NCBI RefSeq assembly: GCF_040958095.1
Contig: NC_091177.1
Location: 852,501 to 916,500 of the forward strand
Length of the DNA: 64,000 nt
Direction of reading: 5' to 3'
DNA from: Procambarus clarkii
Taxonomy: Eukaryota; Arthropoda; Malacostraca; Decapoda; Cambaridae
The notes beneath the pieces are model-generated. The model did no database searches. It saw only the letters and a list, made by a program, of their open reading frames with translations, and was not told the origin of the DNA. The position numbers and the translations under genes were made by a program. Below are positions 46,285 to 57,724 of the stretch, piece after piece (within the stretch, counting starts at the first letter, position 1; every line of letters begins with the position of its first letter).

Positions 46285-46335
<51 letters not shown>
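46285..46335. repeat. 51-base poly-A run
   Basis: Uninterrupted A run within the left part of the DIRS-like element. Its length may be unreliable. Confidence 0.95.
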
Positions 46336-46337
<2 letters not shown>

Positions 46338-47044
46338 GCACCGGCCACCCAAGACCCCAGTTCTAAGACTGATGTGCTAGGTGGAAGTCGTGTGCTCTGG
46401 CTCCTGAATTGGTCCTCAGCTCTGTGCCTGTGTGGTGTGGTGGCTGTCTTATTGGGGGTTGCACGAGCCAGGAATAATTCTTCAATACTGTACTCGGGTT
46501 GCATGCGTCTAGGGTTCCCCGTAAGTACTGCCCTTGGGGATTGGGGCCTCCTTCCACAAGTCCCTTGGGTTCTGCTTCTGCTTAGTCATTTGCTGCTTGG
46601 CTTTTGGCCACTCTTTGTGTGCTGCGTTGTTCTGGCAGTCTTGTTCACCTTAGGATAAGAGGCAGTTTGCATTGGTAGGGGTGCAGGGTACCGCGCAGCT
46701 AGTTTTCACCTCTCATAGCTGCCGGCTCTGTTCCGCCTGGGTACGCTGTCCTCTTTTGGGGTTTTCTTTTTGTTTTCCTACCTGTTAGGGGGGTCTGCTT
46801 TTGGTTGTTGCTCCCGGTGTATATATCATATGCTTCTCTGTTCTGGTGGTACCTCCTGCTAGGTCCCCGTGAATGTACACATCCCGGGGGTTTAGTTACT
46901 TAGAAAGTTGTTTGTAGACTTGGGCGCCGGTTAGCAGTACCCTGCCTGGGCTTCCCTGAGTATGTGTTCGGTCTCAGGACCCTGAGAATTCCAATGGGGG
47001 CACGCGGGGTCTGATGGATGTGACCCCTGAGTCTCCCCCTCGCA

Positions 47045-47570
47045 TTATGCGAGTTTGAGGGTTGCTCTGTCCCCTTGTCTCAGGATGGCTCTCATTGTTT
47101 TTGCCTCCGTCACGCTGCCTGCTTGGTCAGTGATACTTTCGACCCAGAGTCTTGCAAGTTTTGTTGCTTGCTGGTGACCCAGTCTACCAATGACAATATT
47201 CGGGTACAGGCGGCACAGGCATCGCACGTTAGGTTTAGGTTGTTGCAACGCGCTAGGTTGGTTGCTGACCTTGAAGCCCTGAGGCTGCCCCGTTTTGGTT
47301 ATAGGGACCTGGACTTGGGGGCGTTGGGTGCTTCGGCCTTGATTCAGTCCGCGCCCCCTCATCCTTCCTCTGCTGTGGTTCGGTCTGGTCCCCTACCCCT
47401 GCTTCTGGCTCTGAAAAGATTGAGAGTTTCGGGGTCGGGACAGGGTTGGATGGTGTTGAGTCTCGGGCAGTCTCGGGGGATGCCCCTTACAGGTTGGCGA
47501 CGGAGGCTTTCGAGTCTTTCCTCCCTTTCCTTTCCTTCGTCTTGATCTGACCAGTGGTCCTCCTTTCTTC
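47045..47570 (+). pseudogene. DIRS-like ORF1 (Gag-like) fragment
   Basis: One frame gives DGSHCFCLRHAACLVSDTFD, then PESCKFCCLLVTQS, ASHVRFRLLQRARLVAD and LPRFGYRDLDLGALG. The same ordered peptide occurs in copies at 53500 (SDTFDPASC), 56470 (MDSFDPESC, ALHARFRLLQRARL) and, weakly, 49200. Conserved Cys/His positions suggest a zinc-binding Gag-like protein. Function is inferred only from its place in a DIRS-like element. Confidence 0.6.
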
Positions 47571-48029
47571 CAGTTTCTACGGCTGCGCCGGCCTTTTCTT
47601 TTGAGGCCAGAACTTTGGGAGATGACTCGGCCCCGGGGCCTGGTGTGGTGATTCCCGGGATAAAAGATGGGCTGACTTGGTGGCTTTGGGCCCTGTTGGA
47701 CCCCGCCTGGGTTTTTCTACCCTCTGAGTGGGGCTTACTGTAACAAGGAGTTGGGTTTTCTTCCCCCCCCCTCCCTCTCTGTGCACGAATTGGATTTGGT
47801 GTCTGCCCCTCCACGGGTTCAGTTCTGTGCCCCTTCGGGCGCTTCAGACCCGTCTTTCCGGAGGTTTTCAACTTTCCGCCTCCTGTGGTGTGGGAGGCCT
47901 TTGCGGCTTACCTCCTGCGCGACCTAGATTATGCCTCTATTATGTATCTGTCTACGTTCAGGTTTGGGTCTTCGTTTCCCTACTGAATTCATTATGAGGT
48001 TCCGGAGTCGTCCTGGCTGGCGGATTGTC

Positions 48030-48430
48030 CTGTTTTTGTGGGGAGCCTCTACGGCTCCCTGGAGCTAATCAGGCTAATGTACTTTATATTAGACTGGGAC
48101 ATTAGCTATGGAGTTCAGACCTACCAGGGACCAGAGCCGGAACCTGGCCCCTTCAGAGAGGTTTCGGGGAGCAATGGCCCTGGAAAACCCCCCTGTGGTT
48201 GGGGGGTTTTCCTTATCTGCTCTCGACCGGTGTTAGGCACCCAGAAAGGTAGGCATAACAAAACAAACCCCACATGGTAAGAAACTAAAACAAAAAAATG
48301 AACAGAGAGGTAGAAACTCCCTACAATCCCTAAGAAACAAGCAAACATCACACTTTACTGCCGTGTCGCTTGTCTGCTCACCCCTTCCCTGTCTGAGAGT
48401 GGGGAGGAGGGGGCCCCGGACCTCAGCGCG
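48030..48430 (+). repeat. Second DIRS-like left terminal repeat
   Basis: It begins gtggggagcctctacggctc and continues with the family blocks ggaacctggccccttcagag, cccagaaaggtaggcat and gtcgcttgtctgctcacccc. The central part (aatgtactttatattagact) differs from the termini at 45.8 and 51.4 kb, so it comes from another subfamily and was joined in by insertion or recombination. Confidence 0.65.
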
Positions 48431-49389
48431 CTGGCTGCCTAGCACTCCAGTTCGTAAGCTAATGTCAACCGGGACAGACACTTCTCTGGCCTCGGTTTCC
48501 TAGGCGGTGTTTGCCTTCATGGAGCTCACTGTCGTGTTTTGTGTTGTGTGGTGGCCAGGTGTTCCTCATCAGTACTGGGGCTGCATGCGCTTAGGGGCTT
48601 CCTTCTATAAGCGCCCTGTGAGTACTGCCCCTGCGTGACAGGGTTATCTTCCCTGGGGCGTTCGGGAACCATTTCTGTAGAGGTTCTTGTTGCTCGGCAT
48701 TTGCCTCGCCCTTGGGGCCAGCTGGGGCTTGGGGCCCTTGTTTGCCCTTGGGTAGGGACTGGTATTATGCTGGTTAGGACATCAAGGTGTTGAGTGACCT
48801 GCTACCTATGTGGCGACCAGTTCCTGTTGCCTCTGGGGACGGTGTACTTTTGCAGGGTTTTTTCTTTTGTTTTTATTTTAAGTTGCCTGGTGAGGGTCTG
48901 CCTAGTGTGTGTGTGTAGTTCTATTGGTAGTGTTTGGTGGCCCTCTGCTAGGCCCCCGTGATTGTACACATCGCATGGGTTTTCAGTGTTGGCATCTACC
49001 CCTTGTTAGTTTTGGGTGTTAACCAGTTAGCAACACCTTGCCTGGGCTTCCCATAGCAATCAACCTACGGGCCCTGGAAAACCCTGTCGGGGCTCGGTGG
49101 ACCACTGGATGTGTCTTCCGGGTTCCATCCCACCTTGTGCGGGTTCGTTGGTTGCTGTGCCCTTGTCTCAGGGTGACAGTTGCCTCTTTTACCTCTGTCA
49201 TGCTGCCTGTTGGGTCACTGACACCTTGACCCCAAGTCTTGCAAGATGTGTTCTCTGCTTGTTCTCCAGTACTCTTCTGATGTCCTTACGGTTCACAGTA
49301 CAGGCGGCATCCACGTTGCAAGCTTGGTTTAGGTTGCTGCAACATACAGCAACCTAAACCATGGTTAACCAGAGTGACCCTGGTTCGGG

Positions 49390-49840
49390 TTACTCAGGGC
49401 TCTCCCGTCCAGCTCCATTCGGACTGTTCTCCGGTAGTTCCTTGCCGGAACCGCGGAAGTTCTCTTCGGTCCTTGTCTTTTGGGGTTGGTCCCTTTGAGT
49501 GGCTCTTCTGCTGGATTCTCGGGGTTTGGCTCTCCGTGCGGTTCATGTCCGGGGAGTGTCCAACGTCCTGACGGACGGCCTGTCTCGGTTCATTCCTCTG
49601 TTCACGGATTGGCCGGTCGTCACTGCCTCGTTGCATTGGCTCTGCTGGACGTACGAACTCCCAGATGTTGACATCTTCGCGTCAGCGTGGTCTCAGCGTC
49701 TCCCATTCTATGTGGTGCCCTTTCTCGCCTGCGAGGCGTTCGCAGTGGATGGCTTTCGGCAGGACTGGTCGAAGTGGAGTTATCTGTACCTCTTTTCTCA
49801 GTCCAGCTGTTGCTTCGTGTTCTGGCTCGTTTGAAGTCCT
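49390..49840 (+). pseudogene. DIRS-like RNase H region
   Basis: It encodes ALLLDSRGLALRAVHVRGVS then NVLTDGLSR, WLCWTYELPDVDIFASAWSQ and FAVDGFRQDWSKWSYLYLF. The HVRGVSNVLTDGLSR segment resembles the end of retroelement RNase H, and the DVDIFASAW...RLPFYV part is the block that follows it in DIRS-type elements. The reverse transcriptase that should precede it is absent. Confidence 0.7.
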
Positions 49841-49889
49841 TCCCAAGGTGAGTATTCCTCGTGGCCCCTTGATGGCCGGCCCAGCTTTG

Positions 49890-50150
49890 TTTTCAGACAC
49901 TGCTTGATCAGTGTCTGAACCTGGGGCGTTTCCTGCGACTCCGCCTCTTTCGGCAGGTCGGACTGGTCCGGTACGTGGCTGGTTCGGCCTTTGCCTCAGC
50001 TTTTAGAGTCTGGTCTTTTGATGCGGGTGTGTCACCATCTCTATGGTGATTAGGTGGCTTCGTTGAGGGTGTCCCACCTGCGAGCTTCGTCTCGGCGACA
50101 GTATCGGCGTCTTTTGTCCGATGTCCGACTTGTTGGTTCTCTGGGAGTCC

Positions 50151-50184
<34 letters not shown>

Positions 50185-50870
50185 CGGTCCTTCCAGGAAG
50201 GGTCATGCCAAGGCTTGGGGTTCTGCTTGTTGTGGTAGGTTACTGGTGCCAGTTTCGGAGCCAGCGATACCTTCAGACCTGTCTTCGTCTGGTCGGCGCA
50301 GTGTTCGCTCTGTTCGGAGCTCAGGTTCTCATAAGGGGCGTTGGCCCTTTTGTAGTTCATCCATCGACGGGGCGATGGGATGAACGGAATCAGCAGGATG
50401 ACCCCCCCCCCCCCCCCCCCGAAAATCTTGTTTTCTTGGGTTGTTGATGCCTAGTTGGTCAGACCGGGGTTGCATCACATGTTGTGTCCGGTTGCAGCTC
50501 TCCCCCATTATTTGCACGCCACAGCTTCAGTGTCCGAGATTGCGTTTTGGGTTGATCCGGTTTCCCTTCTTCCCTGTTCCAGGGGTGCGGGTCTCTCTGG
50601 TCATCCATAGGGTTATTCGGTACAGCCAGCCTGTGGTCTATCCTCGTGCCCACGACGTTTGTAAGTTTGCTGCTCTTGCTGCCTGCCATTTTTGGCAACA
50701 TGTCATGGGCTGACATTCTGGCGCGGGGTTTTTGGCGGTTGAACAGGGTCCTGGCTGTGCATTACTTGATGTTCCTGGGCCTCATCGGGCCTGTGTCGTT
50801 TTCGGTCAGCAGTTGCATCCAGTTGTCTCAGCTTCACGTTGAGGAGCGAGCAATGACTACCTCCCAGGTA
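49890..50870 (+). pseudogene. DIRS-like tyrosine recombinase, broken
   Basis: An N-terminal part near 50050-50150 reads VASLRVSHLRASSRRQYRRL. The C-terminal catalytic part near 50600-50766 reads HRVIRYSQPVVYPRAHDVCK, then SWADILARGFWRLNRVL and HYL. The expected H-x-x-R box is HDVC (an Arg-to-Cys change consistent with CpG decay). The last tyrosine of HYL would be the nucleophile. Runs of 32 G (50153-50184) and 19 C (50402-50420) and frameshifts break the frame. Confidence 0.7.
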
Positions 50871-51009
50871 AGTCCCTCTTGTCTTTGTCTTTTGGTAGGT
50901 AGCTCTGGGGAGCCGACAGGGCTCCCCCAGAGAACCAGCGTTGAATGTAATGAAACGCCATTTCCTGGGTGAGACACGGAGGCTCCCCAGCAACCATCCC
51001 TCCATAAGG

Positions 51010-51505
51010 TCAGCAGTTTTTCGGGTGTTTTTTTATATCCAGCCTCAGAACCGTGGTTTTGAGTAGCCAGTGTGAGAGGTCTGGGGCTCTCCCTTCCCCC
51101 TCCCGGGGAGGAGGGGAGAGCTGTGCAGTCGACGGTGCTGTGACAAGGTGATGTCATGCTCGTTTTTGATTGGGGAGTTCTGTCCACTAGTTCAGCTCTC
51201 GGTAACAATTTCTTAACCAGAATAGGGATTTGTTTTGGGATGCTTACCTTTCTGGGTGCCTGACCCGGTTGATGGCGGACATAGAATGCTTCTAACCACA
51301 TGGGGTTTTCTATAGGCCATTGCTCCTCATGCCTCTCTGGGGGAAGCGGCCAGATTCTGGCTCGTGGTCCCCAGTAGGCCTAAAAACTATTCACACTGAC
51401 TGACGCTAAAGTCTAATATTAGCAATATCTGCCTGGATAGCTCCAGAAAGTCTCCGGGTCTCACCCAGAAAATGGCATTTCATTACATTCAACACTTTTA
51501 TTTTC
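51010..51505 (-). repeat. Right inverted terminal repeat of DIRS-like element
   Basis: Reverse complement of 45795-46160, including ctgtccactagttcagctct, catagaatgcttctaaccac and cagattctggctcgtgg. It ends aatggcatttcattacattc. A region before it (50935-51000) carries the same terminus in the opposite sense. Confidence 0.8.
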
Positions 51506-52400
51506 ACTACTGTGGTATGTATATTTTGACTTAATACCTCAACAGTGCTCCTACAATTTTTTTTTTTTTAAGTGGTACACGTACATGTCATAGTGACCAT
51601 AGTGACAGTTTTCGCAACTGCAATAATTAGTAATTTTTCATTTTTTAGGAGGGTGTTGGTTTTTGGTCAATATCTCCAAAATGGTCTTGCAAAATATCTT
51701 CAAAATTGGTATGTATATTCCTTAGGGTAATGCCATATACTGTATTGTACTGCAAATTTTCCTCACTTTAGCATCTTAGTTGCAATTCATCAGAACTATT
51801 TACAGTATGGTATATTTCAAGTTTGGACGAAACTAATATTTGGGTAATATTACCCAAATTAATTTTTGGGTAATATCGCAACAATGCTCTTATAATTGTT
51901 TTTTAAATGTTGTACATTTTTGTCTGGGTGTTGCATAATATGCTGTGTATATAAAACCTAAATTGTTCAACAGTGTCCTACTCTTCCAACACAGTTATTT
52001 CATAGTGCAACTAATGCCTGGATATTATCAGAGAATTTTTTTTTTCATTGACCCTCGTCATGAGGGTAGAAATGTTTTTGATTGCCTCTTTCAGTGGTCT
52101 CAAATGTATGATATTTAATACAGTATATGGTTTAGGAAATCATCTTTTTCATCTTCATATGCCAGCAATAAGGGCATGCATCAGAATTTTGTTATTTTAG
52201 CTATGATATTAATATTTTTATTCATTAAAAATATGTATGGCATATGTTACATTTGACTGAATTCAGTTCTTTTGGACAATGTGGCGAATAGAACTGGTGT
52301 TTTATATTCAGATTCTTGCTCAATTTGTTCTTATTTCTTGCTTAATTTGCCAGTTTCTGGGCTGGATCCTCATTAGCTTCCCCATTACCCTGCATTTATA
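51506..52400. other. Intron, no gene recognised
   Basis: AT-rich with frequent stops. A short aatattacccaaat/atttgggtaatatt inverted repeat lies at about 51838-51875. Confidence 0.5.
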
Positions 52401-53042
52401 TTGCATTGGTTCCAGGGATCATTGTCCCCATGGCCTTGTCTCTGACCAGGCCTCCTAGTTGGTGATCTAGTCAACCAGGCTGTTTGACACTGTTGCTTGT
52501 AGCCTGACATACGGATCACAGCCTGGTTAATTGGGTATCCTTTGGAGATGTTTATCAAATTTCTTTTGAACACTGTGAGAGGTCAGTTAATTATACCCAT
52601 TATGCTTAGAAGAAGAGCATTTCAAAGTCTTGGGTCCCTGATGTTGATAGAATTCTCTCTCAGCATACAAATTGCACCTCTGCTTTTCATTGGGGGCTAT
52701 TTTTCTCTTCTTGCCATGCCTCCTGGTCTCAAGTGGAGTTATTTCCGTGTTCAGATTTGAATCTGTCTCTAATATTTTCCAAGTGTAAATTATTATGTAC
52801 CTCTGTCTCGCCTGCACTTTAGAGAATACAGATTACAAAATTTTAGGTGGTCCCAATAATTTAGGTGTTTTATCGAGTGGATTCCTACAGTAAAATATAT
52901 TTGTTCATCTTCAGGTCAACAATTTCTTCAGCTTTGCATGAGGCTGTTATTGTGCGACAATATTCTACCCTAGAAAGCATTATCATCTTAAAAAGTATCA
53001 TCATTGGTCTGACATCTCTTATTTGAAAGTTTCTTGTTATCT
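52401..53042 (-). mobile_element. LINE 3'-region fragment, reverse strand
   Basis: The reverse strand gives QARQRYIIIYTWKILE, then REFYQHQGPKTLKCSS and, further, QAVIRMSGYKQQCQTAWLT with RSPTRRPGQRQG. The ASTTWLTRSP-like tail and the order YIIIYTWKI then KTLK follow the 3' third of crustacean LINE families, including the RYQIIYTWKI-type region of the LINE at 63.2 kb. Many stops; inactive. Confidence 0.6.
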
Positions 53043-53044
53043 AA

Positions 53045-54400
53045 ACTGTCCTTTCTGGAGGAAGGGGGGAGCCCCTTGTGGCTACCTAAAGCTACTATAC
53101 CGATACAGTGCCATCAGTCACGGAGGCCACTCAGAGAAGCTTCAGGAAGTAATGGCTCTATGAAAATTTGCATTTAAATTTAGTCAGGTCATTTACATTC
53201 ATTATTCATGTAAATTTATTCATGAGGGCCAAGGAAAGGCACCCAGAAAGTCAGCAAAACAAACCAGACCACTGTTTGGTTAGAAAACCAGACTGCAGCC
53301 TCCAAACAGCCAAAAGAACCCCCCCCCCCCACAATGTAAATAAATGATTGAAAATTCATGAAATAACTCGAGCTAGTAGTCCCCACCTCTCCTTACGTTT
53401 GCTGGGAGGAGGGAGGCAGACCGGGTTGTATTTATACTTTGTGCGAATTCAATTTTTTTTCGTGTTCTGAGCCACCAGGTGATTGATGTTCATGCATTCT
53501 GCCTCCACCTGGCTGCCTGTTGGATCAGTGATACCTTCGACCCAGCGTCATGTGGAACGTGTTCCCTGCACATTGCTCTTCTTACCTGCTCTCTTATTAA
53601 TGTTCAAGGGTATCTGGCAGCAACTGCTTTGCTATTCTGTGTTGCAGTGGTCTAGGTTCTGTGTCCAATTGGTTGCCCCGGATTTGCCCCACTTAATGTT
53701 AGGGGTCTCGAATTTGGTGGTGTTGGTTGCCTCAACCTTAGTTCCATCCACCCCTCCACCTTTCCCAGCGGGTGTCATAGACCCTTCTTTTTCCCTCCTG
53801 CTTCTAGCCCTGAAGTGTCTGTGGGTTTTGGGGTCAGGACTACCTGATTGGCTTGGGCAGCTCTGGGGTTTGCCTCTTCCAACTTGGGCATGGAGGCAGT
53901 TGAGCCTCTATACTCATTATTGCATATCCATCCCACCTATCATTTGTGTTAAACTATGAGGAGAATGCATTCCAGAGAGACATTATTTTTGTTGGGGTCT
54001 GCTTTATGCATCCTCTGGCTCATCCAATATCATCTTTGTGCAGTAAAATACATGCCTCTATGACTCAGTATTCCATTATGCCTCAGTCAGAATCAGTATT
54101 TGTTAATCACTGTACTGTTCCATGGTTTCATAAACTACAATCTGGAATGCCTAGCTTCTGTGAAGTGGCCAAGTTGATTCTACCATAGGTGTATCCTCAT
54201 GTCAATGAGCTGTGCAAGTTTATCACTTTAAAATCATATTTCTCAGTGATGTCTTCCGCTGACATCAGAGCTTGGAAGTTTTGGAAGTCTAGGCTATCCA
54301 CACATTTACATACTGGTGCTCTCCCAAGATTACTTTCCTGTGTTTGCCAGTGTGTGGCCTCAGAGAGGCTTTATTTCTAGATAAAAATGTTAAATTCTGG
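53045..54400 (+). mobile_element. DIRS-like copy: Gag joined to recombinase end
   Basis: A left terminus relic (tttctggaggaagggggga near 53053) leads to a Gag-like segment (53500-53860: LAACWISDTFDPASC across frames, LLALKCLWVLGSG). An unrelated-looking stretch follows, then a recombinase C-terminus (54190-54300: VYPHVNELCKF, then SSADIRAWKFWKSRLSTH). RNase H and RT are absent. The HxxR box is again NELC, lacking Arg. Confidence 0.65.
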
Positions 54401-55311
54401 TGAGATTTTGGGGTCAGAATGTGTGGACAACCTGATGCATATATCCCCCAACAGCTTGTGGAACACTTTGTAGCACGGATGAACTTTCTTTGTACTATTT
54501 GTTTTAACTTCCACATTCAAAATTTAATTATGGAGCATCTGAGTAGAATAGCACAGAAATCAGTTGCACAAATATGAATCTTGATGTAACAGAAACCTTA
54601 AAAATATGGAATATTTTTCCAAGCAGAATAGTAATTAAGTTCCTGAATGAGGACCAGAACACATGAATGTGTGTCAGTCCAGTGAATTAAAGTGGTGATT
54701 GTCACAGAGGCACTGTTACATGTGATGAAGGTTTATCCTGTAGGCAGCCGTTTCCAGTCAGCCAAGAGTTCTGTTCTACCAACATCAGTTCAAGCTACAC
54801 TGTTTATGGTGTTAGCAGGAGGACTTGGAGGAGAGAGAAGAGAAGGGCAAAGAGAAGGAGCATTTTATACACTTGTTTGTAACATGAAATAAGTACTGGA
54901 GAGTGGAATAACTTCTTCACTCACACTAAAGAGATCAGATTATTACTAAAGTTAAAATTTGTGGAATCACTTGTATTACTAGTGAATGTTTAACCACAGT
55001 CAACATCATTCTTAATTTACAGTTATATTAGCAAAGGCTACCAAGATGAGCAAACCTGTAGGGAGAAGAACTTGAAAAGTAAAGATAGAAAGAAGGCTGA
55101 AAAAAGTTAAGTAATGTATTCCAAAGAAAAACTTAATAAACTTTGTGGACACCAGTATAACTAGAGAAAAAAAAGGTGGAAGTTATAATGTTGAAATACT
55201 AAAGCAGTGGTTCTGCAAAGAACTTTGTTTAGCTTATCATTTAGAATAAAAGGTACACACATTTGTATTATTCTCTACCGTACCATATAATTATACATAA
55301 AAACAACCCTT
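54401..55311. other. Intron, no gene recognised
   Basis: AT-rich with short open stretches and no motifs. Confidence 0.5.
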
Positions 55312-57530
55312 TTCTGGGGGGAACCTCATCGGCTCCCCAGAGCTATCCAGGCTGAATGGATATGTATAGCGTTCTGGTATCAGTCAATGTGCTTGGAGTT
55401 CTTGCCTACCGGGAACCACGAACCAGAACCTGGCCCCCTCAGAAGACGAACGAGGAGCAATGGCCTATAGAAACCCTCCCTGTGGTTGGGAGCATTCTGT
55501 GTCTGCCATTGACCAGGACAGGCACCTAGAAAGGTAGGGGCCCCAAAACAAACCCCTATTCTTGTAAAACTATTGCTACCGAAAGCCGAACAAATGGACA
55601 GAACTCCCCAAACGGAAATTAGCAAACAAGCATGGCGTCATCATGTTGCCGCGCCGCCGTCTGCGCAACCCCCCCTTTTCCCAGGAGGGGGAAGAGAAAG
55701 CCCCAGACCCCTCTTGCCGGTTACCCAACACTAGTTCTTGGCTGATGGGTGTCTGGTGTGGTCACGTGCCTCTGGCTTCAGAATTCTTTGCTCTCAGTCC
55801 TGTGTCTGGTGGCATGGGCTCTCTCTCCAGGGGGAGTGTGAGCCAGGAGTGATATTCCAAGGTACTCGGGCTGCATGTGCCTAGGACTACCTTCCCTAGG
55901 TGCCCAGTAAGTACTGCCCTTGGTGCTTGGGGCTACCGTCCACAAGTCACCTTGGAGTCTGCCTCCGTGGTGCCTTTTACTGCTCGGTACATGGCCGCCC
56001 TTGAGGTCTGCTGAGGTTTTATTGCCCTTGAGTCCCTGGATAGGAGGTAGTTGTCATCAATGGTAGGGGCACAGAGTACTGCACAGCTTGTCTTCTCACA
56101 TTCTAGCGGCCAGCTCTGTTCCGCTCGGGTACGTTGTCCTCTTGGGGGGTTTTTCTTTTGTTTTTGTTTTCTGCCTGGTGGGAGGGTCTCCCTGTTACTT
56201 CCTGTTCGGGTTCTGAGTTTCATTTTGTTGGTGGCGTCTCCCGCTAGGCCCCCCGTGAGTGGACACGTCCCGGGGGTTCAGCTTTTAGAGGTTTGTTCGT
56301 TAGACTTGGGCGCCGATTCGCAGTACCCTGCCTGGGCTTCCCTTAGCGTGTCACCAAGGATAAGGGCCCCGGGAAACCCCGCGGGGGCTACGTGGTCCAA
56401 TGGATGTAATCCCTGAGCCCCCCCTCCCCCCTCGCGTCTTGCGAGATTGCTCAGGGTGACACTCACTGGTTCTGCCTCGACCATGCTGCCTGTTGGGTCA
56501 TGGATTCCTTTGACCCAGAGTCTTGCGACGTTTGTTGTCTGTTCGTACTCCAGTTCACCCAGGCCTCTGATACTGATACAAGGGTGCAGGCGGCAGCCGC
56601 GTTGCATGCTCGGTTTAGGTTGCTGCAACGTGCTCGGTTGATTGCTGCCCCGGATGCCCCGAGCCTGCCCCATTTTTGTTATAGGGACCCGGACTTGGGG
56701 GTAGGGTCGCTTCGGCTCTGGTTCGCCCCTCCTAGTCCTTCCCCTTCGGTTATACATTCAGTACCCCCCCTTGCTTTTGGCTCCGAAACGTCTGAGGATT
56801 TCAATGTCGGGGCAGGGTTTAGTTGATGTCAAGACTCAGGCGGTCTCAGGGGAGTCCCCTTCTGGGGTTTCGGCGGTGGCATTCGAGCCTGGTCCTCCTG
56901 CCAAAGCTTCTGGGTCTGACCAGTGGGGGCCTCCCCTTCATTCTAACTTTTTCGGCCGCTCCCACTTCTTCTTTAGGGGCGGGGAAAAACGCCATTTTCT
57001 GGGTGAGTCCCGGAGGCTCCTCGGCATCCCTCCCTCCCTCCAGTCGGCAGTGTTTTTTTCGTGTGTTTTGACATCCAGCCTAAGAACTAGTGTTGGGTAG
57101 TCGGTGCTAAAACTAAGCCTAAGAATTAGTGGGGGGGGGGGTGCGGGTGCGTAGATGGTGGCGCAGCAACATGACATCATGCACGTCTAATTTTCATTTG
57201 GGGCGTTCTGTCCACTTGTTCAGTTTTCAGTAGCAATAGTTTTACCAGAATGGGGGTTTGTTTTGGGGTGCCTACCTTTCTGGGTGCCTGTTCTGGTCGA
57301 TGGCAGACATAGAATGCTCCCAACCACAGGGGGTGGGGTTTCTATAGGCCATTGCTCCTTGTGCCTCTTCTGAGGGGGCCAGGTTCTGGCTCGTGGTCCC
57401 CGGTAGGCAAGAACTCCAAGCACAGTGACTGATGCCCGAAAGCTATACATATCTATTTAGCCTGAATAGCTCCGGGGAGCCTCCGGGACTCACCCAGAAA
57501 ATGGCGTTTCATTATATTCAACACTGGTTT
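55312..57530 (+). mobile_element. Non-autonomous DIRS-like element next to exon C
   Basis: The left terminal repeat (55312-55640, ttttctggggggaacctcat onward) and right one (57180-57525) are reverse complements (gttgggagcattctgtgtct, aatggacagaactcccc, caatgtgcttggagttcttg and partners). The only coding remnant is Gag-like ORF1 (56450-56820). At about 56978-57020 aaacgccattttctgggtga is the reverse complement of the right terminus, the expected internal complementary region. About 2.2 kb, lacking RT, RNase H and recombinase. It ends about 50 bp before the exon C acceptor. Confidence 0.8.
56450..56826 (+). pseudogene. DIRS-like ORF1 (Gag-like) in non-autonomous copy
   Basis: Frames give FCLDHAACWVMDSFDPESC, then ALHARFRLLQRARLIAAPDA and LPHFCYRDPDLGVGSLR. 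Order and residues match the copy at 47.1 kb, so the Gag-like region is the best-kept part of the family here. A frame change near 56500 and later shifts break it. Confidence 0.65.
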
Positions 57531-57580
57531 TTTGTTTTTCTCTTTTTTTTTGTACTAGTTTTTTTATTACTTGTTTATAG

Positions 57581-57724
57581 GGTGGGGAAGGTGATGGACC
57601 ATCAGGCAACACATACTCCCTCTTCAGTCCCATGAGTGGAGGTAGCATGGGTATGGGTGCTGGTCCCAGCCGCTCGGTCCCTCATCCTCTATACCCAAGC
57701 AACTCGCAGCCAAGTGGACAGCAG
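57581..57724 (+). CDS. Host gene internal exon C (48 codons)
   Basis: A strong pyrimidine tract and acceptor (tattacttgtttatag) precede 57581. A consensus donor CAG|GTAAGT follows 57724. The exon is 144 bp, open, phase 0 at both ends, so it joins exon B in frame. It encodes GGEGDGPSGNTYSLFSPMSG, then GSMGMGAGPSRSVPHPLYPS and NSQPSGQQ: Gly/Ser/Pro/Met-rich like exon B, which is the main reason to place both in one protein. Further exons must lie beyond the window. Additional small exons could hide in the 34-kb intron. Confidence 0.75.

Larger units (their letters stand above)
45795..51505 (+). mobile_element. DIRS-like (tyrosine recombinase) retroelement, mosaic
   Basis: The left inverted terminal repeat (45810-46150) and right one (51010-51490) are reverse complements over about 400 bp: gatattgctaattttagact with caatatctgc and the gacagaactccccaaac block. 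Between them lie Gag-like segments (47040, 49040), a second left-terminal copy of another subfamily (48030-48420), RNase H (49390-49840) and a tyrosine recombinase (49890-50870). An internal stretch at about 50935-50995 is the reverse complement of the outer terminus, as expected of the DIRS internal complementary region. The reverse transcriptase is missing. DIRS elements integrate by recombinase and make no target duplication. Confidence 0.75.

Noticed and set aside
46285-50420. Poly-A, poly-G and poly-C runs of 19-51 bases as biological signals
   Set aside because: Homopolymers this long are prone to assembly and sequencing error. Recorded only as repeats or frame breakers.
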